DNA of 10,381 nucleotides from Planctomycetes bacterium UBA1135 (GTDB lineage Bacteria; Planctomycetota; UBA1135): the NCBI GenBank assembly GCA_002311925.1, contig DCAK01000084.1, positions 509 to 10,889 of the forward strand. Reading direction: 5' to 3'. A program made the translations under genes and the position numbers. The notes beneath the pieces were generated by a model. That model did not search any database, was not told the origin of the DNA, and saw only the letters and a list, made by a program, of their open reading frames with translations. Positions 5,507 to 10,381 of the stretch are shown here, piece by piece (the first letter of the stretch is position 1; each line of letters starts with the position of its first letter).

Positions 5507-7006
5507 ATGTGGATGCTTCCCCTTCTTGTCCTTGCCGCTCTCCAAGACCCTCAACCCGAGGATTCGGCGGTCAAAATCTTCTCCACGGTCCGAACGCCTG
5601 ATTTCAACCGGCCGTGGACCAAGAACGCGCCATTCACGAAGGGCGGGTCGGGGGTCATCCTCGAGGGCGGGCTTCTCATCACCAACGCCCATGTCATCCG
5701 CTACGCCCAGCGGATAGAAATCCAGCCCAGCGGCTCGGCAGACCGTTACGAGGCGAATGTCGCATATGTGTCCTATGAGGACGACCTCGCCCTGCTGCGC
5801 CCTGAAGACCCGGACTTTTTTTCCACCTTTCCCACCGTATCCCTGTCGGCGAGTCTTCCCGCGGTGGGTTCAGAAGTCCAAGTCGTAGGTTTTCCCTCCG
5901 GCGGCGAGGAAATTTCCACCACGGCTGGCATCGTTTCCCGATTCCTCTTTCGCCGGGCCGGCGGATTCAAGGGCCTCGCCATTCAGACGGACGCTCCCAT
6001 CAACGAAGGTAACAGTGGAGGTCCCGTTTTCCAGGACGGCCAGGTCGTCGGCATCGCCTTCCAGAAGGACAAGCAGGCCAAGACCGACAACGTGGGCTAT
6101 GTCATCCCCGCCGAAACTGTGACCCGCTTCATCGGCGATGTGGCCGACGGCACTTTCGACGGCGTCCACATGTTGCCAGTCAATTGGAGCAAGTGTGAAA
6201 ACCCGGCCATGCGGGCCTTCCTGCGCATGCCCAAGGACCAGAAGGGGGTGATTCTCTACCCCAATGCGAATTGGACCCCCCAAAACTTCAATGTCCAAGC
6301 CATGGATGTCCTCCTCTCCATTGACGGCCATGATGTCGACAACTTCGGGCGCATCGATGTCGAAGGCGCCGGCATGGTGGATTGGGAATACCAGATACCT
6401 TGGTCGAGCACCGATGGCGCCATCAACCTGACCGTTTGGCGAGATGGGAAAGTGGCCGAAATTCAGGCCTCGACGGTGGTCGAAGCTCCTTTGCGCATAG
6501 TGGAGCTTGAGGGGAGCTATCCCTCCTACTATGTCTACGGCCCGGTCACCTTCATCGAGATGAGCGAGGAACTCGTCAACAGCATGAATGGCAACCTCCT
6601 TCATGCTCAACTCATGCGCAACTGGACCGGCATCAAGGAGGCAAGCCAGCCGGCCGAAAATGAAGGCGACCATGTGGTCGTCGCCACCTTCTTCCTGCAT
6701 TCCCACCGCATCGCGAAGGGGTACGACTCCCCCCTGCTCTGGCCGGTGTTGCGTTCGGTGGATGGGGCCCCCATCAAGAGCCTGCGTCATCTCGCCTCCC
6801 TTCTGGAAAATCATGACCCTGGCACCACCTTCTTTGAATTCGCCAATGGCGGGGTGCATGACCTGAACAACCCGACGCGAAGAGGAAAGCAGGATTTCGC
6901 TTTCGACCACGCCACCGTCTTGAAAACCCGGGAGGAAATCCTCGAGGGCGCAGGCATCCGTCGGCACTACTCCAAGGATTTGGCCGACCTGGTGAAGGAC
7001 GAATAA
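5507..7006 (+). CDS. Secreted Deg9-like serine endopeptidase (S1C, trypsin domain plus two PDZ-type domains)
   Basis: 499 aa. A short signal peptide (MWMLPLLVLAALQ) exports it, probably to the periplasm. The trypsin-like domain (about 20-215) has an intact triad: H62 in ITNAHVI, D93 in EDDLALL, S170 in INEGNSGGPV. A first PDZ domain spans about 225-330 (KGVILYPNAN, AMDVLLSIDG). A second PDZ-type module (about 338-450) opens with YPSYYVYGPVTFIEM and includes PVLRSVDGAPIKSLRHLASLLE. The tail ends ATVLKTREEILEGAGIRRHYSKDL. This layout, including the PSYY block and the LK...I...SKDL end, fits plant DEG9 and its bacterial relatives better than DegP/DegQ. The protein would degrade misfolded or regulatory envelope proteins; substrates are unknown. 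An in-frame TAA four codons upstream fixes the start. It is divergent from the beta-propeller gene. Confidence 0.93.
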   Translation: MWMLPLLVLAALQDPQPEDSAVKIFSTVRTPDFNRPWTKNAPFTKGGSGVILEGGLLITNAHVIRYAQRIEIQPSGSADRYEANVAYVSYEDDLALLRPEDPDFFSTFPTVSLSASLPAVGSEVQVVGFPSGGEEISTTAGIVSRFLFRRAGGFKGLAIQTDAPINEGNSGGPVFQDGQVVGIAFQKDKQAKTDNVGYVIPAETVTRFIGDVADGTFDGVHMLPVNWSKCENPAMRAFLRMPKDQKGVILYPNANWTPQNFNVQAMDVLLSIDGHDVDNFGRIDVEGAGMVDWEYQIPWSSTDGAINLTVWRDGKVAEIQASTVVEAPLRIVELEGSYPSYYVYGPVTFIEMSEELVNSMNGNLLHAQLMRNWTGIKEASQPAENEGDHVVVATFFLHSHRIAKGYDSPLLWPVLRSVDGAPIKSLRHLASLLENHDPGTTFFEFANGGVHDLNNPTRRGKQDFAFDHATVLKTREEILEGAGIRRHYSKDLADLVKDE

Positions 7007-7027
7007 GCCGGCGGAATCAAGGGGTGG

Positions 7028-7306
7028 TCAGCGGTCGCCGGTGTGGCGGACGCCGCCCCCGCCCCCACCACCGGATTGGCGCGTTGGGGGGCCCTTGGAA
7101 ACACGGTCCCGGCCGGTGTTTTTCGCGCCCCCGCCCTCCACGATCTCGATGTCTCCGCTGTCAATGAGCTCCTTCAGCGGGGGGTGTTCGAGGGCCCCGG
7201 CCGAGATCTGGCCCTTGCCCGCGAGGCCGAGGAAGAGCTTCTTCCCCCCGGGAAGGGGGACCTTCAGGGGGCGCTTGGTGGTGTTTCGAATCTCCAATGG
7301 ACTCAC
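7028..7306 (-). CDS. Small conserved-looking protein with glycine-run tail, unknown function
   Basis: 92 aa from GTG at 7306. The first 60 residues are compact and globular-looking: SPLEIRNTTKRPLKVPLPGG suggests beta strands and turns, then LFLGLAGKGQISAGALEHPP and LKELIDSGDIEIVEGG. The tail has seven consecutive glycines (79-85) followed by VRHTGDR and is probably disordered. I recognise no family or function; the Gly tail could be a flexible linker or low-complexity expansion. The gene follows the aminopeptidase-like gene after 42 nt on the same strand and is likely cotranscribed. Only a poor AGG is found upstream. It converges on the Deg-like protease, 21 bp apart. Strong third-position GC on this strand supports it over the overlapping opposite-strand frames. 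Confidence 0.7.
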   Translation of the reverse strand: MSPLEIRNTTKRPLKVPLPGGKKLFLGLAGKGQISAGALEHPPLKELIDSGDIEIVEGGGAKNTGRDRVSKGPPTRQSGGGGGGGVRHTGDR

Positions 7307-7348
7307 ACCGTACCTGAGACGCGAAACCCGGAGAAGGGTTTCAGGGGA

Positions 7349-8272
7349 CTAGACCCGCCAAGCCCCGTCTCGATAGATGATTTCGCCGTCCAGTTCGACG
7401 GTCTCGGTCAGCACGAAAACATCGACATGGTGCTTGGCCGACTTCTTCCGGATGTTGGGCTTCTTGAAGATGGTGTGCTTGGACCCGAGCGAGAGATGCA
7501 CGCCGCACATCCGCTCGAAGGTGCCGATGTCGCTGACGGTTCTTTCCTGGGTGAAGGCCCGGTTCATGCCGAATCCCAGCTCGCGCAGCCAGACCTCGCC
7601 ATCGTCGGCGCGGATGTTGGCGAGAACCCGGTCGAACTCGGGGGTGGAGTCGATGGCGCCCGTGACGTGCCCGTGCTCGACCATGAGGGTGATGGGCCGC
7701 TCGGGCCGATTGACGGTGAAGGTGGTGTCGCCGAAAAACGAGATGCGGGCCCGGCCGTTCACGGCTTCCAGGTCTTTCGACTCGGTGAACACCTCGCCGA
7801 TGGGGTACTGGCCGCCGATGTTCTTCATTTCCGCATAGTCGCCGATGTTTACCTTGGCCGGCTCGAGGCCGGCGGGGAAAACCAGGCGTTCGCCGCCGCT
7901 GTCGATTGCGCAGATTGACGCCCGGTCGATTCGCTTCTTGAGGGCATGGCCGACACCTCGGAAGTAATCGGGGTCGTAGGCCAGGGAGTCGATATAGACC
8001 AGGCCCTCGGCGCCGGGCATGCGCGCAAGGTGGGGATGCTCGATGACCTTGAGCGAGCGCTTGAACAGTTCGAGGCGGATGCGGAAGGCGTCGAGCCGAA
8101 AGCTCGTGGATTGAATCAGGACCACCAGGTCGCCGGGCGCCATCGCCTCGAAGGCCGCGCGAATGTCCGCCGGGTCGGAGGCGTCGAAATCCATGAAGGC
8201 CGCGTCGGGCATGCAGAGGCGATAGGCCTCGACCAGGGCCAGGGCAAGGTCGGACTGCCCATCCCCGACCAC
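7349..8272 (-). CDS. M29-type (thermophilic aminopeptidase-like) metallopeptidase family protein
   Basis: 307 aa from the first canonical start (GTG 8272); the true protein is probably about 36 residues longer (see 8273-8380). Conserved blocks match aminopeptidase T/AmpS-like proteins: IGEVFTES (E160), LRELGFGMNRAF (E231), GVHLSLGSKH (H259), HHVDVFV (H282, D284), in the family's Glu, Glu, His, His-x-Asp metal-ligand order. At the place of the family's active-site Tyr, seven residues after H259, there is H266. LVVLIQSTSFRLDAFRIRLE and KVIEHPHLAR are further family-like blocks. If active, it would be a cytoplasmic dinuclear-metal aminopeptidase releasing N-terminal residues from peptides; the Tyr-to-His change leaves activity uncertain. 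It lies between the four-helix membrane gene (upstream, same strand) and the small Gly-run gene, probably as one transcript. Confidence 0.85.
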   Translation of the reverse strand: MVGDGQSDLALALVEAYRLCMPDAAFMDFDASDPADIRAAFEAMAPGDLVVLIQSTSFRLDAFRIRLELFKRSLKVIEHPHLARMPGAEGLVYIDSLAYDPDYFRGVGHALKKRIDRASICAIDSGGERLVFPAGLEPAKVNIGDYAEMKNIGGQYPIGEVFTESKDLEAVNGRARISFFGDTTFTVNRPERPITLMVEHGHVTGAIDSTPEFDRVLANIRADDGEVWLRELGFGMNRAFTQERTVSDIGTFERMCGVHLSLGSKHTIFKKPNIRKKSAKHHVDVFVLTETVELDGEIIYRDGAWRV

Positions 8273-8380
8273 GAGAGCCGCCTGGGTGTCGGTGTGCTCG
8301 ATTGCACAATCCAGAACCCCGCGCAGGTTGTCGGCCGCGGTCCGAATCGCAGCATCGGTGAAGATGGAGCCGGTCTTGAT
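8273..8380 (-). other. Probable N-terminal extension of the M29-like protein, lacking a canonical start codon
   Basis: The frame of the aminopeptidase-like gene stays open upstream of GTG 8272 and looks coding: it reads IKTGSIFTDAAIRTAADN, then LRGVLDCAIEHTDTQAAL, joining ALVVGDGQSDLALALVEAYR, a typical Rossmann-like strand and helix that GTG 8272 would cut in half. By hand count, 28 of 36 third codon positions are G or C. No ATG, GTG or TTG occurs in frame back to the stop near 8486. ATC at 8380 begins a plausible N terminus 13 nt after the upstream gene's TGA, suggesting a rare non-AUG start by termination-reinitiation, or a sequence error. The choice of ATC is a guess. Confidence 0.5.
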
Positions 8381-8393
8381 GGGGAACCCCGGC

Positions 8394-8819
8394 TCAGAGG
8401 GCCGGCGCGCTACGCCGATTAATTTCCATCCTGCCTGCGGCGTACGCCAGAGGCATGTAGAGCAGAAACTCCACCATCATCCAGGTCGGCATGGAAATGC
8501 TTTTCATGTTGACAATCCCACCGAACAGGGTGAGCCCGGCGACAATCATGGCAACATTCATGGGAACACTCATGGGCTGGTTTGAGCACATGCGGGCAGC
8601 AACCCAGGCACCTACGAAGGCCTGGCTCAGGTGGGCCGCCAGGACGATCAGCAAGGCGGCCAGGGGCAGGGTCCCCATGTAAGCGGCCACTCCCTCGGCG
8701 TCGGAGAAGTCCACCCCTTCCGGCATGGGGTAGAGCGCCACATCCAGAGTCACGAGGGCCATGTTGACGGCCATTCCCGCAACCAGCCCGACCACCACCG
8801 CGACAACATTGCGAATCAT
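8394..8819 (-). CDS. Small four-helix integral membrane protein, unknown function
   Basis: 141 aa from ATG 8819. Four hydrophobic helices lie at about 4-25, 51-75, 87-104 and 112-129. The first loop carries PMPEGVDFSD (31-40). This PxPEGVD block after TM1, the AHLSQAFVGAWVAA second helix and the GGIVNM...PTW end resemble a family of small membrane proteins common in Bacteroidota and Planctomycetota with no assigned function. A longer reading from 9029 is rejected because it would run through the divergent gene at 8914. The start is supported by AGGAG with 7-nt spacing, the only clear Shine-Dalgarno in this window. The stop is followed closely by the aminopeptidase-like frame, so the two are probably translationally coupled. 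Confidence 0.85.
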   Translation of the reverse strand: MIRNVVAVVVGLVAGMAVNMALVTLDVALYPMPEGVDFSDAEGVAAYMGTLPLAALLIVLAAHLSQAFVGAWVAARMCSNQPMSVPMNVAMIVAGLTLFGGIVNMKSISMPTWMMVEFLLYMPLAYAAGRMEINRRSAPAL

Positions 8820-8826
8820 CGGCGAA

Positions 8827-8831
8827 CTCCT
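8827..8831 (-). promoter_or_regulatory. Shine-Dalgarno AGGAG of the four-helix membrane protein
   Basis: The minus strand reads AGGAG, then TTCGCCG (7 nt), then ATG. It fixes the start at 8819 and shows that the organism does use Shine-Dalgarno initiation, in contrast to the leaderless-looking genes nearby. Confidence 0.75.
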
Positions 8832-8901
8832 GTCATGAACCCAGTTTAACCAACGACAATGAGTTGGGTGAAACCCCCCTCGGGGAACGGGGAGCCACCC
8901 G

Positions 8902-8907
8902 TAGACT
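8902..8907 (+). promoter_or_regulatory. TAGACT -10-like hexamer of the 8914 gene, apparently leaderless
   Basis: TAGACT is followed by GATTGA (6 nt) and ATG 8914. It keeps the TANNNT core and has four of six matches to TATAAT. Its TAG is in frame. No Shine-Dalgarno is properly placed and no good -35 is visible. Confidence 0.4.
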
Positions 8908-8913
8908 GATTGA

Positions 8914-9408
8914 ATGAACGATAAAGGTGACCAGGAATTGACCGGTCCTTCAGACACTGCGAAACAGTTGAGAGCGGCCCTGGAGGAAAAGTTTCTCAAC
9001 TTTGTGAATGCCGACCCTTGGGCCCCCATTGGGAAAAGCGGATGCCTCTCCTCTTTGAGCTACCTGATTTTGTTTCCCATTGCTTGTGTTCTACCCTTTT
9101 CACCGGGAATGTTGGTCCTGGCTCTCCTTCAATTTGGGACCGACATGGAACTGGGACGGGGTCAAATGTGGACATTTTCCATCCTGGTGACCCTCCTGAT
9201 TCTATTGGGAATTCGAGCTTCCATTCCATCCGAAGAAGAAAATCGAGGTGGAAAACTGGCCAAGGCCACACTCAAGTATTGCCTGACCTCGCTCGGGATA
9301 TTGGCCGGGATGGCGGTATTGCACTTCGGCTTCATGCAGGATTTTCCGGTGGCCTTTTTCGACCAGTTCTTCCCGCTGTTCGGCGGGCATGGTCACCTGA
9401 CTTTTTGA
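8914..9408 (+). CDS. Small membrane protein with about three helices, unknown function
   Basis: 164 aa, not recognised. Residues 1-44 are hydrophilic and probably cytoplasmic, with an amphipathic stretch TAKQLRAALEEKFLNFVN. Hydrophobic segments follow at about 45-75 (one long or two short helices), 86-102 (WTFSILVTLLILLGI) and 122-140. A charged loop SIPSEEENRGGK separates the last two. The C terminus is aromatic (FFDQFFPLFGGHGHLTF) with a His pair. It is alone on the plus strand, divergent from the four-helix protein (94 bp between starts) and convergent with the DUF1579 gene, the two stops being only 6 bp apart. A tight convergent arrangement with no terminator hairpin suggests read-through or antisense overlap of the 3' ends. 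Confidence 0.75.
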   Translation: MNDKGDQELTGPSDTAKQLRAALEEKFLNFVNADPWAPIGKSGCLSSLSYLILFPIACVLPFSPGMLVLALLQFGTDMELGRGQMWTFSILVTLLILLGIRASIPSEEENRGGKLAKATLKYCLTSLGILAGMAVLHFGFMQDFPVAFFDQFFPLFGGHGHLTF

Positions 9409-9414
9409 CTCCGG

Positions 9415-10381
9415 CTAGCGCCTCTTTTTCTTCAATGGGTCGAAGGCCTTCTCGGTCTTGTCTTCGATGTCCAGGTCGGAAGTTTGCACCCAGGTGTAGC
9501 CGCCGTCCCCTTTGAAACGAATCTCGATGGATGCGCCGGGAGCAAAGGGGTCTTCAAGGGAGAGAGTTCCATTCAGGGTGCCAACATCTTCGTACCAGAC
9601 ACCCGTCCAATACCGTGGATAGCTCACGCCCGGGTTGAATCGGAACATCTGGAAGACCTTCTTCGAGCTGTCGAAACCGAGGAATGCCAAGGATTCGGAC
9701 ACCTCCCCGTCTTCATGGGTTTCCATTGACGCGCTGATGAGGAAGCGCCCCTGGCAAATCAGCCGAGAAGTGACCTCTTCCCGGGTGCCGTCTTCCGAGT
9801 CCCGGTCGAAGTCGCCGGCCAGCCGCTGAAGCAGGAGATGCTCCTCGGAAAAGTTCTCGGCGGGATCCTTCTTGTCGGCCTTGAGGTTAATTTTTTTCGG
9901 CTTGATGGAACCACCTAGAAGCGTTTTCAGGGGGTTCACTTTCGACCTGTTCGCCCTCCTGCCCGACTTGGCCGTGGTTTCCAGGAACAACGCATCGCCG
10001 AGGGAATAGGTCGTGGTGCTGATTCCACTTTTCTCCCAGACCGTTCGAATGAGGACATGGTCGGAGGGATCCTTCAGGACCCGCGACCCGTCCCACTCCG
10101 TGATTCCTTCGTACCAACCAAAAGGCGTGCGGTTGAAGTCGAGCGTGAGCATGAAATAGTTATTGGAGTCGGTTCGAAAGCCCGTGACCGAAACGCTTTC
10201 TTTGTCCTTGTCATTGGATTGAATTGATCGGCTCAACAGGAATTGCTCTTCCAGAATCATCTGGTTTTCTCCCTTGCCGGTGAATTCAATGAAAATGGGC
10301 CTCGGGCTCCTTCCGAAAGTCATGTCCAACTTCGTCACCCAGCGAAAGTCGCCAACATCGTGCTTGAATTGGGCTATGGCC
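9415..10381 (-). CDS. Tandem DUF1579 protein, 5' end cut by window edge
   Basis: 321 sense codons are visible, open through the right edge; GTG at 10338 is probably internal because the upstream codons (AIAQFKHDVGDFRWVTKLDM) already look like the start of the domain. Two DUF1579-like halves are seen. The first (residues 1 to about 140) has HDVGDFRW, then MILEEQFLLSRS and DSNNYFMLTLDF. The second (about 180-310) has LLLQRLAGDFDRD, CQGRFLISASMETHEDGEV, LAFLGFDSSKKVFQMFRF and YTWVQTSD. Each follows the family order: low-complexity GDW-like start, ‘ilgGRFL’ strand, ‘lGYD’ strand. A basic linker (GGSIKPKKINLKADKKD) joins them. DUF1579 proteins are beta-barrel-like, often exported, with no established activity. 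No export signal can be judged as the N terminus is missing. Confidence 0.82.
   Translation of the reverse strand, partial: AIAQFKHDVGDFRWVTKLDMTFGRSPRPIFIEFTGKGENQMILEEQFLLSRSIQSNDKDKESVSVTGFRTDSNNYFMLTLDFNRTPFGWYEGITEWDGSRVLKDPSDHVLIRTVWEKSGISTTTYSLGDALFLETTAKSGRRANRSKVNPLKTLLGGSIKPKKINLKADKKDPAENFSEEHLLLQRLAGDFDRDSEDGTREEVTSRLICQGRFLISASMETHEDGEVSESLAFLGFDSSKKVFQMFRFNPGVSYPRYWTGVWYEDVGTLNGTLSLEDPFAPGASIEIRFKGDGGYTWVQTSDLDIEDKTEKAFDPLKKKRR

Noticed and set aside
5870..6967. Long open frame on the minus strand inside the Deg-like protease (365 codons)
   Set aside because: It mirrors the real gene in a GC-rich region; the plus-strand frame has the full catalytic triad and PDZ domains, and the opposite translation has no recognisable domain.
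7007..7042. CCGGCG (7008-7013) and CGCCGG (7036-7041) as a terminator between convergent genes
   Set aside because: The stem is only 6 bp, the loop is 22 nt and there is no T-tract on either side; in GC-rich sequence this is expected by chance.
7043..7918. Plus-strand 291-codon frame across the small Gly-run gene and part of the M29-like gene
   Set aside because: It overlaps two supported minus-strand genes in antisense and has no recognisable domain.
7341..8309. Alternative 322-codon frame over the M29-like gene
   Set aside because: Its translation is dominated by Arg, Gly, Pro and His, typical of a shifted GC-rich frame, while the frame ending at 7349 has conserved metal-ligand motifs.
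8820..9029. N-terminal extension of the four-helix membrane protein to 9029
   Set aside because: It would overlap the divergent gene at 8914, is compositionally unlike a membrane protein, and AGGAG supports ATG 8819.
1..10381. A defence island, phage or mobile element
   Set aside because: No nuclease, toxin, integrase, transposase, terminal repeats or CRISPR-like repeats were seen; the genes are housekeeping, envelope or secreted types.

Overview
The window reads as ordinary chromosomal DNA from a free-living, probably marine or aquatic bacterium of the Planctomycetota or a close relative. That placement is inferred from gene content. The secreted metalloprotease carries a C-terminal beta-rich segment of a type that recurs in planctomycete secreted proteins. 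Several gene families here (Spy-like stalk protein, PEGVD-type four-helix membrane protein, Deg9-like protease, tandem DUF1579) are common in that group. Most genes have no Shine-Dalgarno sequence. I see no phage, IS element, CRISPR array, tRNA or rRNA. No gap between genes exceeds about 145 bases.

Left part (1-2777): a secreted pappalysin-type (M43) zinc metalloprotease runs off the left edge on the minus strand. It is divergent from yaaA (peroxide-stress protein). The 143-bp gap between them holds two inverted repeats that flank a perfect TATAAT on the metalloprotease side. yaaA converges on a membrane-anchored, coiled-coil, Spy-like protein of unknown function.

Middle (2904-7006): a stand-alone MetE-like (cobalamin-independent methionine synthase C-terminal domain) enzyme is preceded by a 7-bp dyad. 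It converges on an exported Asp-box/beta-propeller protein with a CSCC motif. That gene is in turn divergent from a secreted Deg9-like serine protease with a complete triad. The two divergent genes share a 118-bp region with apparently leaderless promoters facing outward.

Right part (7028-10381): a minus-strand unit runs four-helix membrane protein, then M29-type aminopeptidase-like protein, then a small protein with a glycine run. The coding frame of the aminopeptidase extends about 36 codons upstream of its first canonical start. Divergent from this unit is a small three-helix membrane protein, which converges within 6 bp on a tandem DUF1579 protein cut by the right edge.

The most notable signal is at the DNA level. 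Four unrelated genes (starts at 1281, 5388, 5507, 8914) each have TA(A/G)NNT exactly 6 nt before the start codon and no Shine-Dalgarno, the layout expected of leaderless transcription. The gene at 8819 instead has a clear AGGAG. I found no new multi-gene defence or metabolic system.
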